NCBI GenBank assembly: GCA_963693305.1
Contig: OY855904.1
Span: forward strand, 12,885,496-12,949,495
Length of the DNA: 64,000 nucleotides
DNA from: Meandrina meandrites
Lineage: Eukaryota; Cnidaria; Anthozoa; Scleractinia; Meandrinidae
Direction of reading: 5' to 3'
This document shows, piece by piece, positions 32,666-43,612 of this stretch. A program made the position numbers and the translations under genes. The notes under the pieces were generated by a model, which saw only the letters and a program-made list of their open reading frames with translations, was not told where the DNA came from and did not search any database. Position 1 is the stretch's first letter, and the number at the start of each line of letters is the position of its first letter.

Positions 32666-35600
32666 ATGTCCCGTGGCGGCAGCTCCTTATACGATGAAAA
32701 AAGTGTAGCCCAAGCATTCATCCAGTTTCTAGAGAAGAAAAAATTAAAGCAAGATATGCTCGAGTCCGAGTTAAGGAGCATATACGAGTCCCAATTCCGC
32801 CTGCAGTACAGCGCGAGCGTTCCTTTCTCAAGAGTCCTTAACGCGCTCAAATATCATCTAAACCTGTGTCAGCAACTTCAAGATCGTGTTATTTTTGGTG
32901 GCGGAGAAGCGGCAGCACTTAAGATGCTATCTATTGAGGATGCTGATGAATCAAGCTCCGAGGAGGATGAATTTTCCAGCTTACTGAATTTCCTGAGGCC
33001 TCGCTGCAAGATTTGCAAGAGGAACTTTAGGGGTACTGCTGCTTATGAGAGTCATTTGAATACTGTCACTCATCGTCAACAGAGTATCCTAAAAAAGATT
33101 CGACAATCAGTGGAAAAGTAAGTTTGGAAGATGCCCACATACGTGCATAAAAATAAATTTACCATATTTTTTGCAAACGACTGAAGGTGGCCGAGATCAA
33201 AGCAAAATATAACACAAAGAACGTTTGTTTTGTTTTGTTAACTCCAACAGGCCAGAGCTTGTCTGGGACAAAAACGGAATAGAGGTCACTTCCTCACCAC
33301 CCGGAGACGAAAATGGCGTCATTGAGTTAAGCGTCGAGAGCGGAGTGCGGGGATACATTACATTAACTGTAAAGAATACTGGCACCGAGAAAATTAGATT
33401 GAATGACATCACTCTTTTATGGAGCGTCAATTTCTTTGATTACTCAGAGATATCACATATTGGGCCAGAAAGGGGAAATCTCTCCCCAGGTAATACTTTT
33501 TTTATTTATCCTACATTTTAGTTGCGTGTCTATTTTATTTTGTGAGCTATAGCGTTGGTAAGGGACTCACCTCTGACTTTTGTGTTTTCTCGTTCCCATA
33601 ATTACCACTCTTTCCCATTATTCCCCTAGAACTGTTTTTGCTCTACCAAACATCTTACAAAAACCAGTTACTAACTGGACTCGATGATTACAAAATAGTG
33701 GGACTTTCGTCCTCAGTTTTCTTGTGTAATTTTTTATTCAAAACTTTTTTAGGTCAAACACGTTCATTTGATGTTGGCTGCAGACCTCGGAGTGAGTATG
33801 GATATTCATATGTTCCTGGTGTGTTGACATTCAAGCTTGGAGATGGAACGGAGTTTCACATCTTGAGGTTTTTAGCCGTGCGCGTTATCAGCGACCTGTT
33901 CGAAGATTTGAAGCCGACTTCTGTGTATCGACCTCCTCCCAAAGCAGAGAGAGTTCCCTGGGACGTCAAAACCACGCCAGGCGTACCGCTTCCAGCGTAG
34001 GTTGATTAATACCCCACCCATCTCATCCATTCCAGTGGCTTAGGACCGAGTTAAATTCGAAGGTGTCAAATACCCAAAGTCCAAAATCTGCACTTTACGA
34101 AGTAGTTTCGTTTTTTCTTGGAAACGAACACAAACGATCGATAACTGTCTTTTTAAATTTTCCCGCTCCTCGCTGAGTCTAGATCTTACACCCAAGGGTG
34201 ACGTTCAGAATGCGAGCTTGTTCGCAGACTAATGCTCTCTAAATAACGTAAGATTTATGTTTCCAAAGAAAGCGCAGATTTCAATTTTCGCGTCTATACG
34301 TCATTAAAGAACGGCAGGAGTAGAGCGTGCATACTAAAGTGTATTGTAAGAAATGGTTGTCGCATGGCAGTTGTTTTGGTAATTAACAGTATTTAAATTT
34401 TTTCTTGTAAGTTTTATAATACTTCAAGAAAATCCATGTCGTTTAATGAACAGGCTTTGCTTTTATTCATGTAGATTGCAAGGAAATAGCCTCATCATGG
34501 AAAGGTTGGACCGTTATGAAATTCCTCCTACTGTCAGAGCCCAGCAAGGTCGAGATGGACTCGGGTATGCTAAATAGGAATAGCTTTTTATCTGATATCA
34601 TAGCTGCAGACGTACAGTGGAACTAAAAGTCGTTTCCTTTCCCTCAGTGGAACGCTGCAATTTACCTCCCGTAAAATTAAAGCTGTAATTTGATAAACAT
34701 ATACGATAAAAGCAGGGTAAAAGGAACCGAGGACGGCCGAAAACAACATGGAGAAGATCAACTGAGGCTGAAGAAAAACAGACTGGGATGAGTTGGATCC
34801 AACTGGAAAAAATGACCAAGGACAGGGGACGATGGAGATCTCTGGTGGATGACCTATGTTCCAATGGGAACTTAAGGGTTTAAGAAGATACGATAAAAGC
34901 GCGGCCAAACGATCAGACACTTTCATCCAGCGGGCTGGATGAAAGTGCTTGTCGTTTTAAAGACTCATTATACATACATGTGCAGTCGAAACGCAAGTCG
35001 TAATACAGTAAATCGATTGTTTTTATTTTTTTCTTACAATCTAGGAAACAGCTGGAGAAACCGCTTAATTTTGACAACTACAAAGAGAGGTTTAAGTTGC
35101 TTCTCCAGTTGGAAGAAATTCAAATGCAAAAGGACATCAGGCATTACGATATGAAGGAGGTAGAATTTGACCAGGAAAGAGCCGACAGAAGGTTCCTCAC
35201 CCTAGAGGTGGGTAGAATTTTAAACTGCACCTCAAATATTTCATCAAATTATCATTGTTATTATTGTTATAATTGTTATTTATCTTGTACCATACCCTTT
35301 TACTTCTCAAGTCATGATTTTTACTTATACATTTTGCACTCCGCTTCGATCATAACAGCGTTATGGGAACACATACCATTTCTTTTTTTCCGTTTCTTTT
35401 TAATGAAATTAAACATCTCATGGTAAATTCCAGTTCATCACGACATTATGCTTGGTAATTACAAAATCACATTTCACGACAAAAACCTAAATTCTCGCTT
35501 CACGGGTACAATGAAATATTTACAAGGAAAACAATAGCCATTTCACGTTCCACGCCTAACGAATGGCAAATCACGGCTCACTAAAACACCCCAACAGGGT

Positions 35601-38600
35601 GTTATACCCCCTCCGCCGGCTACTTACAAATCAGAGCGTGTGCAAAGGTGTGTACGGCATCATTGGGGTTATCTTATGTTAAGCTTAAAGGAGCTCTGTC
35701 ACGAAGATTTAAAAGATTTTTGGTCTAAACTGTTCTGAAGTTAGTGGTAGGCAACTTAACCCATGAAAATCATTACCTTTGAACATCTAAAGGAAGATAT
35801 AACCTTAATATGTGGATAGAAATCTAACTACGGCTGTAAATATCGATTTTTTTGTTAACATGCGGAAACAACTTGAAAAGTTTAGCTAAACTTTTCAAGT
35901 TGCAATCCATTTCCATCGTAGCCATCTGCAGCTAAAAACGCTTGTTAACAGTTTCGGTGCTCTAATATAGCAATTATTAATAAAAATGGGCTATTATTTT
36001 TTTGGTTTCCTTTGACATAAATATATGTTTTGGCTGTTCAAAAATCTGTTAAAATCCGTGACAAAGCCCCTTTAATGTGACTAAACAGGTACCAGGCCTT
36101 GCAGAGAACCGTCCATCAGTGTTGCGTGGCGACAGGATCTATGCTTACGAGCACGGCGTGCGGCAGCGTCGCTATGAAGGAATTGTACATAAAGTTCAGT
36201 TGCTGAATGTGAAACTTGGATTTGACATGAAAGAGTAAGTACTAGAATTATTACCTTGTTCTAATAAATGCGCGCATTCCTGCAATCCTTTTCTTTTGCT
36301 TTCCCAAGCCTCTCTCTTCCACAGAGTATCAAAGGGAGTTTGGGAAGGAGAAAATCCGTGGAGCAAGGCAAACGTTCTTTTCATCTTTGGCGCCTGTACT
36401 CATCTCGATCAGCAGATGAATGTGTTGTTTATCTTTCAGTTAGCATTTTAAAACTGCTCTTTTGAACGGCCATCACATCCCCTGTTGCTGTGGTTGCGTC
36501 TTAACCAGTTCATGCCTCGTTTACACCAAAACCTTAAATACGTTAAACTACTTATGTGCTTTCTCAACAGAATGCCATACATGAAAGGGAAAAAATTCGA
36601 CATTCAGTTCACTTATAATCGGCTTACGGTGCAGATGGAACACCGCGCATGTGAGCGGATTGCTCTAGCGACCAGGACAGAAATGCGCCAAGTTTTATTT
36701 CCACAACAAGAAAGTCTTGTTCAAAGAGGAGAGTTTAACAAGCGAATCAGGCAAGTGATTGTCCCTTCGTTAATTAAATAAAGGCCTTAGATAATAAAAA
36801 TAATCTACGCTATTTTCAACAAAGACGTCCGCGTTTCAACGGTATCTCAGTTTCACGTTTGATCGAATTTTATGTTTCAGATCCTTTTACGATCGTAACC
36901 TAAACAACGAACAGCAACAGGCAGTTCAGAAGATTTTGTCAGGATCCTCTCGCCCCGCTCCTTATCTGGTGTTTGGACCCCCCGGAACAGGAAAAACTGT
37001 TACTTTAGTTGAGGCTATCAAGCAGGTCAGGGTTAACATTCTGTTTTTTTCTTATTTTTCCTCTGATGAAATGTCGTGACACAAGCTCTATACTCTCTCA
37101 TATCTGACTGGCATTCCCTTAGGCAGTAACTTCCTTTGCCACACACAGGTGCACAGCCAGATGGATTCAAGTTTTATTCTTGCGTGCGCGCCTGAAAACA
37201 GTGCCGCCGACCTGTTGGCCGAACGTTTGCTGGCTCACGTCGATAAAGGCAAGATGTTCAGGATGTATGCGGCATCTAGACCCTGGGACTTTGTGCCACA
37301 ACCACTCAAGGTAAAGTTATAATGATGGAAGTGAAGGTATAAGTAGACAAAAACTATATCTTCATTTTAGAAAACAGCTATGCGTGAATAGAAGGCTCTA
37401 CACTGCATTGCACTGCGGGACAATCTCGTCCCTAGAGGCCGCGATCCTTCTGGTCTGCACCAGGGATCGAGACAGGTGTGCCGTTTCTTGTTTCAATAGA
37501 AAGGGTCGAAAAAAATTTGATCCGTCGGGCCAGGTACCATTTTCAGAGGGGTTCGAGCTTCCCCTACATACGGTATATGATCATTAGAGTTGCTTGATTA
37601 TGATTACACAAGCACCACTGAAATCCCTCTTTGACCCACTCTTGGTGTGTCATGTCTGGTTCTCTCAGACCATGCACCACAGAAAAAAACAATTCAATTC
37701 CCGTTAGATTTAAAAACAGATTCCCTTTTTTTATTATTTCCACAAGTGTAACAAGGGTAGATCCTGAGTTTAAAAGAACTAGAGAATCGAAGTTGTGATG
37801 CCACGAGCAAAGTTAAATGACAAATGTTGTGAGCGCCTTCAAGCTATGATTTCCCACTATCACTTTTACAAAACTGTTTTTTCTCTGAAATAGTCATCAC
37901 GGCAATGACGTTGCACAAATCAGAGGCTGTGTACACATTTGCTTAAAAAATAGTTTAAAAATTAATTTGTTCATTTTCAGGACGCGCGAGTGGTGAATTT
38001 TGACCCAGTGTTACATGAAGTATTCTATCCATCGAAGGAAGACTTCATGAGGAAGTATCGTATAATTGTCACCACTCTGGTCACCGCTGGAAGGTAAGTG
38101 GTAAGATTATGACACAACGATCATAGAATACCAAATCTTCAGATCGTTGCACAGAAGATTTTTCATATATCAGATACAAAGGCAGAAAAAACTTAGGTTT
38201 GAATTCCCTACCTCGTGGATAAAATAAGTTTCACGATGCATATTCTAGTTTAGCTTAGCTTAGGTTAGTTTATTTTTTCTTTCTTTCACGGAAAAACCCA
38301 TAAGCGGTCTCTCCTCCCATATTCCGATTGTCATCCGATTTGATATCGATCGATTGATTGGTTTTTACCGAGGATTTTTACCGACTTGTTTGAAATCGTA
38401 ATTATTAGTCGTAGTCTAGTGCTAAGTTCTACGTGCAGAAATATGGGTGGAGGTAACGAATCCGATCCGGCCGACCCGTCGTTTAGTGATACCATAATTT
38501 GACGTGCTAATATCACAAATATGTGAACTTATATTTATGAAATGAAAATCAAGAAGCATTTTGTTTTTGCTTGTTATTTACGACTGTTGCATTTTGTTCT

Positions 38601-39260
38601 CAGGTTGGTTTCGGCGAAGTTTCCCCGCGATCACTTCACGCACATTTTCATAGACGAAGCAGGGCACGCAACAGAACCTGAGTGCATCATCCCTGTGGCG
38701 GATCTCCTGGACCCTAATAATCCCAGGGGCGGTCAGCTGGTACTCGCAGGAGACCCTAAGCAGCTGGGACCAATTCTCAGGTCACGAACCACGCAAGAAT
38801 ATGGTCTCGGTGGGTATTCAAAACCGGATTAAATAAGAGAAAAACCAGTGTCAATCGAATCTTGACCCAGCCGTTAAGAGCAAGCGTAATCCATAACTGT
38901 AAGTATGGGTGTGACCAACCCGAACTACTTTATCCCTCGACATAGAAGGCTCTCCTTCCAACAAACCGCAAGCAACATAAGATCACACTGAACATCAATG
39001 ATGTATTTTTCCCGGGATTTTTACAGAAACTTCACTTTTGGAACGCCTGATGACTTCATGTAACACCTACTTACGTGATCCCAACGGAAGTTACGATTCA
39101 GATCTGCTGACGAAACTTGTGAACAACTACCGCTCACACAAGAGCATCATTGAAATTCCTAATGAGCTGTTTTACGACAATGAATTGAATGAATGTGCCG
39201 GAGATTTTAGGTGAGAGAATTTTAAAAAATACATATCTGTTAAAACCCCACCCTTCAAAC

Positions 39261-39309
<49 letters not shown>

Positions 39310-41265
39310 CGATATCGATCGATCGATCGGGATTATTGGATCGTCTCACCATATAACAACTGTTACCCATCTTAGTTGCACAATTCGAGCTTATTCCTTT
39401 GATAATGTGTTGTTTTTCACTACAGGAACGTTATGCTCGGCTGGGAGGAGCTGCCAAATAAGGACTTCCCGATGATCTTCCACGCCGTGTATGGGAAAGA
39501 CGAGAGGGAAGAAAACAGTCCTTCATTCTTCAACATTCCCGAGGTGGAAACTATTCAGCGCTATCTGAAGTTACTGCTTGACGACAGTGTGAGGAGCAGG
39601 CAGCTGAAACACTTGAAGCCTGAGATGGTTGGCATAATTTCTCCGTACAAGAGACAAGTGAGTAGATAATGAGGCGGCACTTGAGATACGTAACAAAAGG
39701 TGTTTCGCGCGTGTGTCGACCCTATTTCAGCCAAAAACATTGAAAAAAAATAATTTTATCCGATTGCTTCAAGTTTGGCCAATGACTTTCTTCTCGTTCT
39801 TGGTTAGGTGCAAAAGATTCAGAAGATGATTGAAAAGAACTCGAGACGGTTTGGTGCTGGGATTAAAGTTGGCAGCGTTGAAGAGTTTCAGGGACAAGAG
39901 AGAAGAGTGATCATCTTGTCAACTGTGCGAAGCACAAACAAAGAATATCTGGATATGGACAAAGATTTCCATCTTGGATTTTTAGATAACCCCAAGGTAC
40001 CATGACAAAGCTCTGAAAGCTGAACATGAAAACATCATTTTCAAGTTCCACTCAGTGATCATTGTTCTCAAATATATGTTGCAAAAAATTACTGTTTGTC
40101 TACTTTTTCTGTTATTTTCTTTTTTCATTAGCTAATTAGTGTGTTATACCTAGAAACTAGCTGGTGAGTCTTGCTTGCTGGGCTCACAAAAGCTAAGTGT
40201 ATATTCACAATAAAACTGCTGCTATCTATCTTTCCGCTTAATTCTTCTATCCATTCCTTTGTACATTACATTTATTCATGTAGATACTGAGGGAAAGGAT
40301 GACGATGATTTAATGATCTTGATCCGAAGACATGCGACTATTCCCGAAAATGACCCGAAGTTCTAAAGATGTTTTAAAAAGAAGTTTTATTTCATTTCAC
40401 ATTGAAAGAACTGAAAAAAATACATGTTGAACAATTTTTTTCCCAGCCAATATCGGCATGCCGAATACAAATATGTATCTATAAGAAAATAGGACACAGC
40501 TATAAACGTGCTTCAATCCTGTTTGCTTTTGCTTTCATTTTCTCTTTCAGCGATTCAATGTGGCCATTACCCGTGCCCAGGCTCTTCTGATTTTAATAGG
40601 GAACCCAGACATGCTTTGCATGGACACCAACTGGACAAGGTAACCTGGAGTTCTCTATGCGATTCTACCTTTTGAGAAACTACATTAAAATTCATCATGA
40701 CAGTAAGCGCTAGTGGACACAAACATAAATAAACACGCTTGTGTCCTCGCTTTGTCCTCTAATTTCAGCACATCAGAAGCAGCCTATTGATGAAAGTTCT
40801 ATTTCTTTAGGCTTTTGGAGTACTGCAGCGAAAACAACGCTTGTGTCGGGGCACAAAGGAAAAACGAAGTTGCAGACATAGTTGACACTCTGAAAAAACT
40901 TCACCTCTTCTCAGTGGCGACATCAGGTAAATAAGTTTAAATAGCAGTGCTTATCTGTTCAACTTTTGCTCAAGATGCGACTTCTCCTTACTGATTGTCA
41001 AAGATTTACCGTCGTGAGAATCTGTTCCTGTTAATACATTTCTCCGAGGATGACAAGCCAGCACACTGCAGGCAAAAAGCTGTAACATAACGTCAAGTTC
41101 AAAGATTTCATTGTAATCTACATCAGTGAGGCACGCAGACATCACTTAGAGAGCTTGTCAACTTTATTAACTCAAAATTACCGACTTTCCATTTCAGAAG
41201 GTGAAGATTCGGAAATAAGTCAGCGTCAGCTGCAAGAACATCCAGAGTGGACTAGGCACGAGTGA
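32666..41265 (+). CDS. MOV10: MOV10-like RNA helicase, copy 2 (17 coding exons)
   Basis: Tandem paralogue of the gene at 14037-28475, same strand, same predicted role as an SF1 RNA helicase in RNA silencing and retroelement restriction. Exons: 32666-33117, 33251-33489, 33753-33996, 34475-34564, 35045-35207, 36089-36234, 36571-36750, 36881-37025, 37149-37310, 37981-38093, 38604-38809, 39027-39210, 39426-39657, 39808-39996, 40551-40639, 40811-40926, 41198-41265. The sum is 3018 nt, 1005 aa. Thirteen exons equal those of copy 1 in length; exons 1, 4, 14 and 17 differ by multiples of three. It keeps the finger (C114-C117-H130-H136), [39 protein letters not shown] and the HPEWTRHE end. All key residues are present, so it looks functional. 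ATG 32666 follows an acceptor at 32657. The intron after exon 7 is again GC-AG. It is more compact than copy 1 (8.6 versus 14.4 kb). Confidence 0.9.
34714..34887 (+). pseudogene. 5'-truncated LINE tail with 13-bp target duplication
   Basis: 34722-34883 reads [38 protein letters not shown] and ends in TAA. This is the C-terminal signature of RTE/L1-type LINE ORF2 proteins. ATACGATAAAAGC flanks it exactly at 34701-34713 and 34888-34900, the duplication left by target-primed insertion. Only about 174 bp were copied. It lies in intron 4 of MOV10 copy 2 in the gene's sense orientation. Confidence 0.85.
35689..36071. mobile_element. TTAA-flanked MITE, sister of 17882-18265
   Basis: Termini AGGAGCTCTGTCACG and CGTGACAAAGCCCCT lie between TTAA at 35685-35688 and 36072-36075. 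The central hairpin (35870-35901, AACTTGAAAAG and complement) matches that of the copy in MOV10 copy 1. It sits in intron 5, ending 17 bp before exon 6, so it overlaps the polypyrimidine/branch region. Confidence 0.8.
39263..39330. repeat. (GATT)n / (GATC)n microsatellite
   Basis: About ten GATT units followed by GATCGATATCGATCGATCGATC, in intron 12 of MOV10 copy 2. Confidence 0.9.
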
Positions 41266-41722
41266 ATTTGCTTCATTCCAGTTTTCATCTCACGCTACAA
41301 GTCTCACGAATATTAAGGTTATATTAAGGCGGGGGTTCACCTGAAGCCCGTTTTCCCACCGCGTAACTTGGGTTTAATGCGAATATCTCGCTCCCGTTTC
41401 AAACATTCTTAAAACCCTCTGTTCATCCCGCAAAGCTATGTTAAGCGGTGTTTTGTAAATTTTTGGTGATTTTTGGGGATGTTTCTCAAAGGATTAGTAA
41501 AATTTGGAGAAATAAGAAGTATAAAAGATTTAATGTAATTTTAAAATTGGAATTTGAAGTTAAAAATTAGTAGAGGGACACCCAAACAGTCCCCTGACAA
41601 CCTGGGGTGCTCTTCCGTGGGGGTCAACTGTCTGTTGGTGTTTCAAAAATAATTTTCTTTCTTCTATCCCTTCTTTAAACCTCTTAAAATTTCACTCAAA
41701 TTCACCTTTACCCCCACCTTAA

Positions 41723-41972
41723 GGACGGTGCCGCCTTTTGTTAGTGCACACATGCTCTGCGCATTTCGGGATGGTCGCGCTTGTTTTTTTTTTTTCGTGA
41801 ATTGTTTGTATAAACAAATGTGCACCATCACGCTTAAAATTCTCTTTAAACTGTTGGCGGTGTCCTTTTGGCATTATGTAAAACCTGAAAAACTATAGGG
41901 TAAAACCGAAGGAACTGCTTTGAGAAAGGTTGAAAAACGAGTTTCTTGCGACCATCCCGTGTTGCGCCGTCC
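41723..41972. mobile_element. TTAA-flanked element downstream of MOV10 copy 2
   Basis: Left end AGGACGGTGC and right end GCGCCGTCCT are inverted repeats bordered by TTAA (41719-41722, 41973-41976). Inner GGGATGGTCGC and GCGACCATCCC are also inverted. No coding content. Piggybac-like by target site. Confidence 0.65.
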
Positions 41973-41976
41973 TTAA

Positions 41977-43612
41977 ACCAAATAAATTCCTACATTTTTA
42001 ACGAAAATCCTATTTTGGGTGGAAAATAGAAGCTGGCACGCTAAATGTAAGAAGCCAAATAGTTCGTTTGTCAATGCAGCTGTGTGGACTTTATTCAGTG
42101 TAGTTTGTACCGTAACTTCAAATACTGGGCACACTTATTACAGCTAGCGTGTTACATGGGCTGCGACAAAAGCAGACAGCAGACCATCGAAGACCAGCAG
42201 ACTTCTTAGTATCAGTATATCGTGTTCCATTACCATAATTGAAAGCTAACTGTAAACTGGCTAACTGGAGATAGAGCTCTTCAGGCTAACCGGAACGATA
42301 AACAGGCAAACCGGAACGTTATTCAGGCTAACCAGAGTACCAGTCTGCAGTGTGCATTTGTCGCACACCCCTAACAGTTGTGAGGTTTCTGGTTTTTCAT
42401 AGGCCCAAGGCCCATCACTTTTTATTTTGCCTCATGTAGCATTAGAATGAATCATTGGGAATTTCTCAAAAATATTATTCAGTAAGGCATATAGGAGAAG
42501 AGGTATTCAAAACAGGTGTCAATAGCGTCAGATTTGTATGAAGAGGCTTACCAATTAGATACAGTGTACCATAAAAGTATACGCTCTCCTTTCCAATAAC
42601 CTCCCTTACAGGGAAAATCGGCCCTGAGGGACCTTTCTCAACTTCAAATGGACACCCTTCTTCGGTCGACCTATGTGCATTATAAAGCTTTTCAGTGATT
42701 GACAAAAAAATCCTAATGCATCTACTTGTATTTGATTTTTTCCTGACCTTAGCCAATTAAAATCAAGACGTCCTTGTTGTAAATGACACAGTTACAGCTT
42801 ATACTATTTTACATCTTATTCGATACAATATTACAGACACAATGTTTGGCCATGTTCAAAGGATATTTAACATATCACAGGGATATGCCATCGTTAATTT
42901 ATAATCAGTACTGTGTAAATGTTTACTATTTAAATTGGCAAAACTAATCAGTGAAATTGTAAAAACAATAATTACTGAGAAATCAGTACAGTATCAAGGG
43001 GAAGATAAACAATTAACAGTACAATGTAAATTACAACCTTACTGATTTAATAAAAAAACATAGGATCACATACTGCAACCCTTAAAATTTCCAATGCTTT
43101 TTATTACAGATCTTACAAGCAAAGCAATTCAAATAATAAAAAATATTAAATACACATGTAATTAATAACCTACATTCTTCTTAGATTTCATGTGTTGTGT
43201 AAGTATTGTTCAGTAACAGAACGGTATCACAGAATGAAAATATCTATAGTGAGAAACCTTTCCCGCTCTTATAAAATATATTATTGCAAACTGACAAGTT
43301 AAAATGACTGACGAAGGCAAATATCTTCATCCACATAGCAAAGGAAGTCAGATGTTGTCAGACTTTTCAAAAAGTTTTAGAACTCTGTATTCTTTCAGTC
43401 AAACCAGCCAAGCAGTCCTCCAATATTCAGAATTATGAGACTCAATCCAAACCTTTCATTTTGGTTAGGATGATTGATACCAGCTTGCAGGAAGAATGCT
43501 TGACTGGGTTAATGACTGCTAGGGTTTGTCATATCGTGAATGGTGCATGGATATTTGTTTGGCAACTCTATCCTCAGACCATCTTTTTTGCATCCTCCAC
43601 CACACATTTCTA
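41977..43612. other. Intergenic between MOV10 copy 2 and TIM14
   Basis: No exon is recognised. A TTTATT at 43099-43104 is an AATAAA poly(A) signal on the minus strand, about 510 bp after the TIM14 stop codon. Confidence 0.45.
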
